This document shows, piece after piece, positions 33,885 through 42,260 of a DNA stretch of 64,000 nucleotides; the first letter of the stretch is position 1, and each line of letters begins with the position of its first letter. Made by a program: the position numbers and the translations under genes. The notes beneath the pieces are model-generated. The model searched no databases. It was not told where the DNA came from and saw nothing but the letters and a program-made list of their open reading frames with translations. The DNA comes from Deltaproteobacteria bacterium (lineage in GTDB: Bacteria; UBA10199; JACPAL01; JAHFST01). The stretch lies in contig JAHFST010000007.1 of NCBI GenBank assembly GCA_023265625.1, positions 98,739 through 162,738 on the forward strand, in the 5' to 3' direction.

Positions 33885-34985
33885 ATGAACCAAACACCAA
33901 AACAATTAGGCTACCGCATGCCCGCTGAATGGGAACCCCACGCCGGGACCTGGCTGGCGTGGCCGCATAATCCCGAAACTTGGCCGGGCAAGATCAAGAA
34001 GATCCCGCCGGTTTGGTTGAATATGATCAAGCCCTTGCATATTCACGAGCAGGTCAACCTCTTGGTGAATGACCAGGCCACCCTCGAACAGGTGCGAATC
34101 CAACTGCGGCGGTGGGACATCGAATCGAACATCGTTTTTCACCTGATCCCCAATGACGACTGCTGGATGCGCGATGCGGGGCCGATTTTTGTCAAACGGG
34201 ATTCTGTAGGGGCAGACCCACGTGTCTGCCCCAATCGTGGCCGCCAAGATGAGGGCGCACACATGGGTGCGCCCCTACAACAGGCCATGGTCAAATGGAC
34301 ATTCAACAAATGGGGCGGCAAATACCCCCCTTGGGACCTGGACGATGCCATCCCCGGCAAGATCAATGAGACATTGAAGCTCCCCTATTTTGCACCCGGG
34401 ATCGTGATGGAAGGGGGCTCGATCGACGTCAACGGGCAGGGCACCCTCCTGACCACCGAGCAATGTCTCCTGAATAAGAATCGCAATCCGCATTTGAGCC
34501 GGGAACAGATCGAGGATTATCTGAAAAATTATCTCGGCGTCACCAAGATCATCTGGTTGGGGGAGGGGATTGTCGGCGACGACACCGACGGTCATGTCGA
34601 CGACCTCACCCGCTTCGTCGCCCCGCGCACCGTGGTGACGGTGGTGGAAGAGGACCCGGCCGATGAGAATTTTCGGATGTTGCAAGACAACCTACGCCGC
34701 CTGCAATTGGCCACCGATCAAGACGGTCGCAAATTGGAAGTCGTAACGATCCCGATGCCTGGCCCGGTCACATACGACGGCCAACGACTTCCGGCTAGCT
34801 ACGCCAACTTCTACATCGCCAATGGTGTGGTCTTGGTCCCCACCTACAGCCACAAAAACGACCAACGTGCGTTGGCGACCTTGCAAAAATTGTTTCCCAA
34901 ACGGCGCGTAGTGGGGATTGAATGCACCGACATGGTCTGGGGATTGGGTGCTATTCATTGTGTGACGCAACAGCAGCCGGCGTGA
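33885..34985 (+). CDS. aguA: Agmatine deiminase with REP-derived in-frame insertion
   Basis: A 366-residue protein from ATG 33885 (MNQTPKQLGYRMPAEWEPHA); a longer frame begins inside the REP element and is not credible. Family motifs are present: WPHNPETWPGK, WMRDAGPIF, GGKYPPWDLDD, EGGSIDVNG, DTDGHVDDLTRF and the catalytic Cys in GLGAIHCVTQQQ. The enzyme converts agmatine to N-carbamoylputrescine. A 75-bp REPIN-like element (34205-34279) adds exactly 25 codons between PIFVKRD and AMVKWTFNKWGG, a site that in homologues is a short loop. The frame is intact, so a functional protein with an extra loop is likely. Confidence 0.92.
   Translation: MNQTPKQLGYRMPAEWEPHAGTWLAWPHNPETWPGKIKKIPPVWLNMIKPLHIHEQVNLLVNDQATLEQVRIQLRRWDIESNIVFHLIPNDDCWMRDAGPIFVKRDSVGADPRVCPNRGRQDEGAHMGAPLQQAMVKWTFNKWGGKYPPWDLDDAIPGKINETLKLPYFAPGIVMEGGSIDVNGQGTLLTTEQCLLNKNRNPHLSREQIEDYLKNYLGVTKIIWLGEGIVGDDTDGHVDDLTRFVAPRTVVTVVEEDPADENFRMLQDNLRRLQLATDQDGRKLEVVTIPMPGPVTYDGQRLPASYANFYIANGVVLVPTYSHKNDQRALATLQKLFPKRRVVGIECTDMVWGLGAIHCVTQQQPA
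34205..34279. repeat. REPIN-like element inside aguA (copy A2)
   Basis: A 75-bp two-hairpin element bounded by TGTAGGGG and CCCCTACA, fully within the aguA reading frame and exactly a multiple of three. It reads in-frame as SVGADPRVCPNRGRQDEG followed by AHMGAPL. Its inverted counterpart at 35002-35076 differs at one base out of 75. Confidence 0.9.
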
Positions 34986-35001
34986 AATTTGGGTCATTTG
35001 G

Positions 35002-35076
35002 TGTAGGGGCGCACCCATGTGTGCGCCCTCATCTTGGCGGCCACGATTGGGGCAGACACATGGGTCTGCCCCTACA
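35002..35076. repeat. REPIN-like element, inverted copy of the aguA insert (A3)
   Basis: A 75-bp element that is the reverse complement of 34205-34279 with one mismatch, in the CATG centre of the AGAC hairpin. It sits 16 bases after the aguA stop codon and before the M20 peptidase gene. The two copies form a long inverted repeat around 722 bp of aguA. Confidence 0.9.
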
Positions 35077-35166
35077 ATGACCGCGTGTACCGGGTACACA
35101 GACAAACCATTGAAATACGAAACATTTTCTTTTGCTCCAGTCAGGGAAATGGCATAAGCACGGGTC

Positions 35167-36495
35167 ATGACCACCCCATGGGAGTCCATTCATCCGGAGG
35201 CCCTCACCCATCTCCAGAATTTAATCCGCCTCAACACCGTCAACCCCCCCGGTAACGAACAAATCGCCGTCGATTATCTGGCCGCCCTCCTCAAAAAAGA
35301 GGGCATTGATTATCAAATCGTGACCGCCGCGCCTGGCCGCTCCAACCTCGTGGCTCGGATCTCCTCTGGAACCAGCGAGGGTCCCTTACTCCTCTCCTCC
35401 CACCTCGACGTGGTCCCGGTGGAGGAGAAGAAATGGAAATACCCACCTTTCGAGGCGCGGATCGAAGAAGGCTATGTTTGGGGTCGCGGCGCGATCGACA
35501 TGAAGCAGATGGCGGTCTACTCCCTGATGACCTTCCTGTTGATTAAGCGGCTCGGCCTCAAACTCAAGCGGGACCTGATCTGGGCCGCAGTGGCTGATGA
35601 GGAGGTGGGATGTGACTTGGGTTCCAAGTTTTTGGTGGAGCAACATCCCGACCTGATCCGCGCCGAGTATGCCTTGAACGAGGTGGGGGGATTCACGGTT
35701 CACTCCGGGCAGAAACGTTTTTATCCGATCCAAGTGGCGGAGAAGGGGTTTGTCTGGCTCAAGATCACCGCCCATGGCGAGGCGGGGCATGCCTCAATGC
35801 CGCACGGCGAGAGCGCGATCGTCAAGTTGGCGCAGATGATTGACAAACTCCACAAGAAATTCCTGCCGCGCCATCTCCATCCAGTGGCCGAGGGATTCAT
35901 CCTGGCGTTGGCCAGCGGTCATGGGTTTCCGGTCTCGCCAATTTTAAAGGGGATCGTCAATCCCTACGGTGACCTTATCTTGAAGATCCTCCCCGACCGG
36001 GAGGCGGCGAAATTCTTCATTGCTACTTTGCATAACACCGCTTGTCCGACCATCGTGAGTGGTGGCCACAAGATCAATGTGATTCCCTCGGAGGCGACGG
36101 TCTTGGTCGACGGCCGAATCCTCCCCGGCCAGATTCCGGAGACCTTTGTGCGCGAGGTGCAGAATTTGATTGGCGACGGCTACACAGTGGAGGTCATCAA
36201 ACAGGCCCCGCCGCAAGAAACCCCGGTGGACACCCCACTCTTTCAACTCCTCAAGGAGGTCCTGGAGGAACGCGATCCGGGGAGTGTGGCCATTCCTTAT
36301 CTGATCACCGGCTTTACCGACGCGAGCTTTTACCAACGCCTCGGGATCAAGACCTACGGTTTCTCGCCGATCAAGCTGCCACCCGATCTGGTCTTTTCCA
36401 AACTCTACCACAACCACAACGAACGCATCCCGGTGGAGGGCTTCCAGTGGGGCTTGGAGACATTTTTTGCGGCGGTACGGCGGTTTTGTCTATAA
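35167..36495 (+). CDS. M20-family metallopeptidase
   Basis: A 442-residue protein. The zinc-site motifs of the M20/ArgE/DapE family are visible: SSHLDVVPVE, GRGAIDMKQM and VADEEVG, with the dimerisation domain around KITAHGEAGHASMPHGES and a late His in LYHNHNERIPVEG. The length matches the ACY1/ArgE/CPG2 subgroup. Likely activity is removal of an acyl group or hydrolysis of a dipeptide-like amide; the substrate is undefined. It lies 181 bases downstream of aguA with a REPIN-like element between, so it is probably a separate transcript. Confidence 0.85.
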   Translation: MTTPWESIHPEALTHLQNLIRLNTVNPPGNEQIAVDYLAALLKKEGIDYQIVTAAPGRSNLVARISSGTSEGPLLLSSHLDVVPVEEKKWKYPPFEARIEEGYVWGRGAIDMKQMAVYSLMTFLLIKRLGLKLKRDLIWAAVADEEVGCDLGSKFLVEQHPDLIRAEYALNEVGGFTVHSGQKRFYPIQVAEKGFVWLKITAHGEAGHASMPHGESAIVKLAQMIDKLHKKFLPRHLHPVAEGFILALASGHGFPVSPILKGIVNPYGDLILKILPDREAAKFFIATLHNTACPTIVSGGHKINVIPSEATVLVDGRILPGQIPETFVREVQNLIGDGYTVEVIKQAPPQETPVDTPLFQLLKEVLEERDPGSVAIPYLITGFTDASFYQRLGIKTYGFSPIKLPPDLVFSKLYHNHNERIPVEGFQWGLETFFAAVRRFCL

Positions 36496-36511
36496 AATTA
36501 TATTTCCTTTA

Positions 36512-36529
36512 ATTATCATTTATGATAAT
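36512..36529. promoter_or_regulatory. Perfect palindrome upstream of the AbiE module
   Basis: ATTATCAT-TT-ATGATAAT, an 18-bp palindrome with eight-base arms, ending nine bases before the ATG of the AbiEi-like gene. AbiEi antitoxins are known to bind inverted repeats in their promoters and repress, so this is a likely operator. The flanking DNA is AT-rich. Confidence 0.6.
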
Positions 36530-36537
36530 CTTTAGAA

Positions 36538-37155
36538 ATGAATTATGAGGAGCTTGTGTGCCAGGCGGAAGCGGTCCCGTTGTTTGGGGATGATCTTCTC
36601 GATACCTTTGTCGGCAGCCGCCAACAGCACCATCTGCAGTGTTGTCGATGGGTGAAAGAGGGCAAACTCATCCGGCTCAAACGGGGGCTTTACACCCTGC
36701 CGGAGACCAGGAGAAAGGTGGCGCTGCCACGATTGTGGTTGGCCAACGCGCTCTATTCCCCTTCCTATGTGTCCTTGGAATATGTTTTATCCTTGCATGA
36801 TTTAATTCCGGAGCGGGTGGATGTCGTTACTTCCGTCACGACGCGCAAAACGAAAAAGTACACGACCCGTTTGGGGACTTATGATTATCATCATCTCGAA
36901 AGAGGTCGTTTCTTTGGTTTTGAGGAGATTCGGGAGGACGAAAAATTTTCCGCCCTGGTGGCGCTCCCTGAAAAGGCCTTGCTCGATTGGATCTATTTCC
37001 GCCATGATTGGGAACCATCGGAGGCCTATCTGAAGGAGAATTTGCGGTTGCAGAATTGGGATCAATTAAGAAAGAGTAAAATTAAAAGTTTGGCGGTTCG
37101 GTTTGATTCGAAAAAAATTAAGACAGCGGCGGATATTTTGTTGAGCTTGTTGTGA
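36538..37155 (+). CDS. AbiEi-like antitoxin (type IV TA)
   Basis: A 205-residue protein. The N-terminal winged helix (LLDTFVGSRQQHHLQCCRWV, then KLIRLKRGLYTLPE) and the following YVSLEYVLSLHDLIPE motif match the AbiEi antitoxin family. The C-terminal domain (about 90-205) includes LVALPEKALLDWIYF. It is followed ten bases later by an AbiEii-type nucleotidyltransferase. In the known type IV systems the antitoxin represses the operon and counteracts the toxin's effect. A perfect palindrome is placed next to the start codon. Confidence 0.82.
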   Translation: MNYEELVCQAEAVPLFGDDLLDTFVGSRQQHHLQCCRWVKEGKLIRLKRGLYTLPETRRKVALPRLWLANALYSPSYVSLEYVLSLHDLIPERVDVVTSVTTRKTKKYTTRLGTYDYHHLERGRFFGFEEIREDEKFSALVALPEKALLDWIYFRHDWEPSEAYLKENLRLQNWDQLRKSKIKSLAVRFDSKKIKTAADILLSLL

Positions 37156-37164
37156 AGGGAAAAA

Positions 37165-38025
37165 ATGAAAGACTCTGTCATTCAATACGCCCGTGAGGGC
37201 AAAGAGGCTGGGGAACGTTGGAATCGCCTGCGCGAGGCCCTGCACCATATCATTTTGCAGGAACTGGATCGGCAGGGGTTTTTTAAGGAGGCCTGTTTTG
37301 TGGGGGGAACGGCATTGCGAGTCCTCTTCCAGCTGGACCGGTTTTCCGAAGACCTTGATTTTTCAGCCGCCCCGCAGTCGACCCGGTTTCAATTTGCGGA
37401 TCATATGGCGGCCTTGGGTCATGCCCTCGATGCCTTCGATCTGTCCGGAAAGGTTGAGGGCCTGAAAAAAGTGAAGACCGTCCAGTCCTGCTTTGTGACC
37501 TTCTCGGATCTCCCCTATTTGGCCGCCGCCTCTCCGCGCAAAAACCAGAAGTTGGCCATCAAGATTGATGTGGATACCCGCCCGCCGCCCGGGGCGCGCG
37601 ATGTGGTCAGCGTCGTGACGGGCTTGCGGGTTTACAAGTTAAGACACTACGATTTGCCCTCGCTCTTCGCTGGGAAGATGCATGCCCTGCTGTTTCGACA
37701 ATACCTCAAGGGGCGCGATTGGTTTGATTTCCTCTGGTATGTTGGGAAAAAAGTCCCGGTGTATCGAATCTTTCTTCAGAACGCGGTTTATCAAACCCAA
37801 GGTATTTCCTGTCAGTTCAGTGTGGAAGAACTGAGGGGACTTCTCAAGAAAAAGATCGACGGCCTGGATTACAAAAAACTCCAGCAAGACCTCACCCCAT
37901 TTTTACTCGATGCGCGTAGTGTCAACCTCTTCACCCCCGAGGTGTTACAGGGGGCGGTGGCTCAATTATTAGTCGAGGAAGGGCTATCTTCTCGGTACGG
38001 AAATGGATCATCGCTGGTAGAATAG
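37165..38025 (+). CDS. AbiEii-type nucleotidyltransferase toxin
   Basis: A 286-residue protein with the DNA polymerase beta-type nucleotidyltransferase motif FVGGTALRVLFQL followed by RFSEDLDFS (the GG...SxDxD signature), KIDVDTRP for the third acidic residue, and LPSLFAGKMHALL followed by RDWFDFLWY, which mark AbiEii/MenT-like toxins. Related toxins modify tRNA or use GTP. It is preceded by its AbiEi partner. Its last 64 bases overlap the 3' end of the convergent gene 37962-38837, an unusually long overlap. Confidence 0.85.
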   Translation: MKDSVIQYAREGKEAGERWNRLREALHHIILQELDRQGFFKEACFVGGTALRVLFQLDRFSEDLDFSAAPQSTRFQFADHMAALGHALDAFDLSGKVEGLKKVKTVQSCFVTFSDLPYLAAASPRKNQKLAIKIDVDTRPPPGARDVVSVVTGLRVYKLRHYDLPSLFAGKMHALLFRQYLKGRDWFDFLWYVGKKVPVYRIFLQNAVYQTQGISCQFSVEELRGLLKKKIDGLDYKKLQQDLTPFLLDARSVNLFTPEVLQGAVAQLLVEEGLSSRYGNGSSLVE

Positions 38026-38837
38026 AAGGGATTTAACGGCCAACGTTTACCCAGGGTGAGGTTTGTCTCTCCGGGTACGATTTCGGGAGGCAGGCAGCCG
38101 TTCCCAAGGGTCAAGGTCTCGGCCACGTGCTGCCAAGCTGCTGGATCCTGGGGGGATGCCAAGGCAGCTTGATGGAGACGCAACGCCACCACTACGCCGA
38201 AGCCGCTCTGGGCCGGGGACAAATCGGATGTGACCAGTTCGCCGGAATGCACGAGGGAACTCCCTGCAAAACTTGCATAGGGGGCATAACCGATCCCAAA
38301 AAAGAGCGAGAGCAGGTTTCGCGTGTCGAGCAACTCCATGGGGTTCACGACAGCCTGGAAAAATCTGGGTATCTCTACGTCTTCATCCCAGAAGGTCACA
38401 CAGTGATGACGGTCACGACTGGCGCAAGGATAATCCACCGGCACTGAATCTGTCCGCAAAAAGTGCTCCACAATTGCGGCCGTCTCCGCGGTTTGCCCAT
38501 TCTTGTTGAGGAGTCGATCCAGGAGCACCGCCATGATGGTGGTGACGTCCTCCAGAAACCGATATCCAGACTGCTCGCGCTGTGACCCAACTTCACTCCG
38601 CCATGTCTGAAGCTGGGCTAGATCATGATGATGGCCGATGCTGAAAGATTGATCGGTTTGAGCGGCCCCGTCGCAGTGTTTCGTTTCCCTCATTGGTTCA
38701 AGGGGGCGGATACTGGTAGTCACCGCGTCTTGTATCTCCAGTGCGGTTGCCAAGGCTTTTTCGGTTAAACCCAAATCGCCCGCAAGGAGTGGGACTGATT
38801 TCAGCGAAAATGAGATCAAGTTGACGGTGGCGTTCAT
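37962..38837 (-). CDS. Hypothetical protein
   Basis: A 291-residue protein from ATG 38837 (MNATVNLISFSLKSVPLLAG); the longer open frame upstream runs across the promoter region of the acyl-CoA dehydrogenase gene. I do not recognise it. It is soluble, with features such as SIGHHHDLAQLQTW, DYPCASRDRHHCVTFWDE and PMELLDTRNLLSLFFGIG. The C-terminal 20 codons overlap the convergent AbiEii gene, so its end may be secondary. No neighbour suggests a role. Confidence 0.55.
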   Translation of the reverse strand: MNATVNLISFSLKSVPLLAGDLGLTEKALATALEIQDAVTTSIRPLEPMRETKHCDGAAQTDQSFSIGHHHDLAQLQTWRSEVGSQREQSGYRFLEDVTTIMAVLLDRLLNKNGQTAETAAIVEHFLRTDSVPVDYPCASRDRHHCVTFWDEDVEIPRFFQAVVNPMELLDTRNLLSLFFGIGYAPYASFAGSSLVHSGELVTSDLSPAQSGFGVVVALRLHQAALASPQDPAAWQHVAETLTLGNGCLPPEIVPGETNLTLGKRWPLNPFYSTSDDPFPYREDSPSSTNN

Positions 38838-38951
38838 AAGAAGCCTTATCGGCCATGGTGGTACGAAGTTGCTTTTTTTCGCAACTATTTCCTCCTGGCA
38901 CCGAAATAACCCCCAGTGTCGATGACGGAACATCAAACAGGAGCCTGACTT

Positions 38952-40733
38952 ATGACCATTTATTGTGGCGCCAATTTTCTGAGCCTTCCCATGCGAGTTG
39001 AGGGGTACAATCCATACATCCCGGAGCTGGCTTCGTCGACGGCTCGGGAGATTGTCCATACCGTGGAACAGCTTGCTGCGGCCCATGTGGCGCCTCAGTT
39101 ACAGGCATTAGAGGCGGGGGCAGCCAATGGTTTTGGGCCGATGGTGAAATTGTTTCGAGAGGTGATCGGTCGGGACGCAGGTCTCTTGACCGCCGAGCTT
39201 CCGGAAGAGCATGGAGGGATAGATCTCCCGCTTCGGGATGTGGCCCATTTGCTCGATGCCTTTGGGGAACGAACCACCGCGTCGACCAATGTTACCGTAT
39301 TTGGCCACACCGGGATTGGAACCCTACCGCTGCTGCTTTATGGCGATGCGGAGCAAAAGGCGCGGTTTCTTCCCAAATTCGCCTCCGGCGAGTGGATGGC
39401 TGCCTTCGCTCTGACGGAGCCAGGGGCCGGTTCTGATACAAGTGCGCTGGCAACCAAGGCGGTTCTTTCGGACGACGGGTCGCACTATGTCCTGAACGGT
39501 TCGAAATGTTTCATCTCCAATGGCGGCATTGCCGATGTGATCACTGTCTTTGCCAAGGTGGATGGGTTGACCACTGCCTTCCTAGTGACCAAAGACATGC
39601 CAGGATTCAGTGCGATTGAGGAGGAGCTTAAGCTCGGGCTGCACGGTTCTTCCACCGCCCAGCTCTTTTTTGAGAATGTTAACATTCCCGTGGTAAATCG
39701 GATCGGAAAGGTGGGGCAGGGAGACGAGATCCTGCGCCGTACCCTCTATCGGGGACGTTACAACTTAGCCGCCCTTGGGATGGGAGAGGCGCGTCGTGTC
39801 TTTAACGAGGCGCTGGCCTATGCCCTAGAGCGGGTTCAGAGAAGCAAGATCATCAACTTTGGCGCCGTTCAGGATCTCTTAGCCACGGCCGCCTTGGGTG
39901 TTTTTGGCATTGAGAGCATGGCCTACCGTATCGCTGGCGATTTTGACGATCTCTTGGCCGCTGGTCCTTCACGTAGTCCCGATCAGATGTCCGAGGTCTG
40001 GGGGGCTCTCTCGGTCGAGGCCTCGATTGCCAAGGTGTATGGTTCGGAGCAGTTGGGCGAAGTGATCCGAAATGCCCTCAAGGTCTTTGGCGGTTATGGT
40101 TTTCTCGAATCGTACGGGATGGGGCGTCCGCTTCGGGATCAGGTGGTTTCCGAGATTTATGATGGGACCAATCAACTGCATCGGGTTTACACGATTGCAA
40201 GTCATCTCTTGCGTCTGGCCAAGAAGGGATCCATTGGGATATCGGAAGGCGCGGCAAGAGGTTCTGTTACCGGTGTGGGCTCTCTCAGCAAAGCGATAAG
40301 CCATGCTACCTTGCTCAAGGAAATGGCCTTACATGCGCTGGGAGAACACTTGCTTAAACCGGAGGCCCTGGCCTTGACCGATATGGTGCGTGGCGATCTT
40401 TCCTTGGGTCAGATGGCCTTGATCACCTTCTCCGATTTGGTCATCCAAGCCTATGCCGCTGATTCGGCGGTGCGTCGGGCGATGAGGATCGAGGAGGAAT
40501 TTGCTGGTCGCCATCAGGGGATGCATGTCCTCTTGGCGGAGACCCTGGCGGCCGAGGCCTTCCGGAAGGGGATGGGGAGTTTGGAAGATCTGCTGTTAGT
40601 CCTGCACCCGGACGCGCAGCAGTTGTCGATTCTGGATTTCTTCCGTACTCAAGCCCCGTTGGTCGGCACCAAGGTCAGGCGTGCCACTATCGCGAAGAGA
40701 TTTGCGACTCTGGGCAGTTATCGATTGGTCTAA
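38952..40733 (+). CDS. Acyl-CoA dehydrogenase
   Basis: A 593-residue flavoprotein of the long-chain (VLCAD/FadE-like) acyl-CoA dehydrogenase type. The N-terminal domain, middle beta domain (FALTEPGAGSDTSAL, FISNGGIAD) and C-terminal helical domain (VFGGYGFLESYGMGRPLRD, YDGTNQLHRV) are all present, with an extra C-terminal region of about 170 residues. The catalytic base normally lies in YEGTNQ. Here it is YDGTNQ, with Asp404 instead of Glu. It catalyses the first step of beta-oxidation of fatty acyl-CoA. No electron transfer flavoprotein genes are adjacent. Confidence 0.85.
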   Translation: MTIYCGANFLSLPMRVEGYNPYIPELASSTAREIVHTVEQLAAAHVAPQLQALEAGAANGFGPMVKLFREVIGRDAGLLTAELPEEHGGIDLPLRDVAHLLDAFGERTTASTNVTVFGHTGIGTLPLLLYGDAEQKARFLPKFASGEWMAAFALTEPGAGSDTSALATKAVLSDDGSHYVLNGSKCFISNGGIADVITVFAKVDGLTTAFLVTKDMPGFSAIEEELKLGLHGSSTAQLFFENVNIPVVNRIGKVGQGDEILRRTLYRGRYNLAALGMGEARRVFNEALAYALERVQRSKIINFGAVQDLLATAALGVFGIESMAYRIAGDFDDLLAAGPSRSPDQMSEVWGALSVEASIAKVYGSEQLGEVIRNALKVFGGYGFLESYGMGRPLRDQVVSEIYDGTNQLHRVYTIASHLLRLAKKGSIGISEGAARGSVTGVGSLSKAISHATLLKEMALHALGEHLLKPEALALTDMVRGDLSLGQMALITFSDLVIQAYAADSAVRRAMRIEEEFAGRHQGMHVLLAETLAAEAFRKGMGSLEDLLLVLHPDAQQLSILDFFRTQAPLVGTKVRRATIAKRFATLGSYRLV

Positions 40734-40830
40734 TTCACTGAATTCAACTCTAGGCCGTCTTTGTGACAATATGAGAAGTTTGCCCTCGTGGGTGCCAGAA
40801 TTGTGATCGAAGGCGCTCTCTCCCAGAATA

Positions 40831-41961
40831 TTATGGGCATTGCATGAGTTTGCTGATCAGGAGATGATCACCAGGGATGTTTTCGGAAGGGTTCCGGGGA
40901 TCGAGGGGTTTGGCATAGACATGTGTCTTGCCATTCACTGCCATCATGCCGCGATCTTCAAAACGGCGCTCGTAGATTCTCTCAAAAGAAGCGCGCCTGG
41001 ATTCGGGGAAATCGCCCTTTTGAAAATGTTGTTCAATCCAGGCGCTTAAGCGGTGTCCATAACCGTGTAAATGGCTATAATTTTGTTCTCGTGCCCAAAC
41101 CTCGATATTGTTTAACAGCCAATCAAAAGGATGTTGGCCATGAAATTTTCCCTTGAGTCGCTCGTAGTGACGAGCGGCATCGCGCTTGTCAATCGTATTC
41201 GTCCCTTGGATGTTGACGATAATCAGATCGGAGCTTCCCGTGAGACACCCAACGGAAAATAATTTTGTGCCATCCGAAAGTGCGATCCGAAATTCCAGAC
41301 CGCTTCTCGTTTCGGTGATTCCCGGCCATAGTTCCAGGCAGTAATCCCCATCTGAAAAAGATATCTTGCGTGCAGGCTTCATACCTGACCGCGGATCTCC
41401 CGCGTCATCCCAAGGAGTATATGCCAATCGAGTTGGCAAGACAGGTAGCTCCAATGCTCGGTAGAAAGACAATCCTGTCGTTACCAGATCCAACCGTTCT
41501 GAAAAGGTTTGAACCTTCCGATGGAGTGACTGCTGCCAATCGTAGCAGTTAGAGAATTCAAGCCAGATCTGCAATTGGGTCGTACCCCCTCGCAAAAGGG
41601 TGAACAAGAGATTGATAGACTGACAAATGTTGTCCCTCGGTTCCGGGGCATAGGCGGCGAGGGTGGGTGAGACATTGAAGAAAAAAGCGCCGATGACATT
41701 CGGTTCCAAGTCATAATAGGCGGCTAGCTTGGATGTGCTCTCTTGATCCCAGATATTACCCAGCAACCGATCAATAGAATCCAATATTGCAAGCCTTCGT
41801 GCCTCCGTGGACCAAATTCCGGTCAAAGTGACCGGCTCTGCTAGGGCAATACTTGGGGTGCCAGGGGAGAAAGTCGGACCGAGGAGGGGTTGGACAGCTC
41901 CCACGCTATTTGGGATCCCCGTAGTTTCTGATAATGCGGTAGTGATGAGAGAGACTTTCAT
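40831..41961 (-). CDS. Hypothetical protein, weakly VirK/YbjX-like
   Basis: A 376-residue protein. The C-terminal half (KLFSVGCLTGSSDLIIVNIQ, then HYERLKGKFHGQHPFDWLLN and HLHGYGH) has an order that recalls the VirK/YbjX (DUF535) proteins, with an IQG segment, a helix of LHG/FHGxRP type and a final GYGH. The match is by eye and weak. The N-terminal third is unrelated and lacks a signal peptide. It has a long AT-rich region upstream of its start. No function is proposed. Confidence 0.6.
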   Translation of the reverse strand: MKVSLITTALSETTGIPNSVGAVQPLLGPTFSPGTPSIALAEPVTLTGIWSTEARRLAILDSIDRLLGNIWDQESTSKLAAYYDLEPNVIGAFFFNVSPTLAAYAPEPRDNICQSINLLFTLLRGGTTQLQIWLEFSNCYDWQQSLHRKVQTFSERLDLVTTGLSFYRALELPVLPTRLAYTPWDDAGDPRSGMKPARKISFSDGDYCLELWPGITETRSGLEFRIALSDGTKLFSVGCLTGSSDLIIVNIQGTNTIDKRDAARHYERLKGKFHGQHPFDWLLNNIEVWAREQNYSHLHGYGHRLSAWIEQHFQKGDFPESRRASFERIYERRFEDRGMMAVNGKTHVYAKPLDPRNPSENIPGDHLLISKLMQCP

Positions 41962-42230
41962 GTCTTGATTATCGGTATTTCTAAAGAATAGTTGTTAGTA
42001 AGTTGGCTTTTATTTAGCAACCTACTCCCACCCACACCGATAATATCTTTATAGATTCGTTGTCATAAAATAGAAAAATAGTAAGACGGAGTAACTTAAT
42101 TATTTGAAATTACTATAATTTTAAGAAGAAATGTAAGCTGCTGATTTCTTACGATTAACTTAATTAATGTATTTAAATACATAATTTATAATTATTAATA
42201 TGTATTATATAGAATATTTTATTGTTGATT
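41962..42230. other. AT-rich intergenic region
   Basis: About 270 bases with clearly higher AT content than the surrounding DNA, without an ORF that looks real. It holds the divergent promoter regions of the gene at 40831-41961 and the mobile-mystery pair. AT-rich boundaries of this type are common beside transferred modules. I see no repeat ends or attachment site. Confidence 0.55.
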
Positions 42231-42252
42231 TAATAAGTTAAATAACTTATTA
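42231..42252. promoter_or_regulatory. Perfect palindrome before the mobile-mystery A/B pair
   Basis: Arms TAATAAGTT and AACTTATTA (nine bases each, perfect) separated by AAAT, ending eight bases before ATG 42261. The site is well placed for autorepression by the HTH protein encoded next. No clear Shine-Dalgarno is present, so the transcript may be nearly leaderless. Confidence 0.65.
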
Positions 42253-42260
42253 TTTTGACT

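Noticed and set aside
29949..35076. Possible CRISPR array from repeated palindromes
   Set aside because: The repeats are kilobases apart, occur in both orientations, lack regular spacers and have no cas genes nearby.
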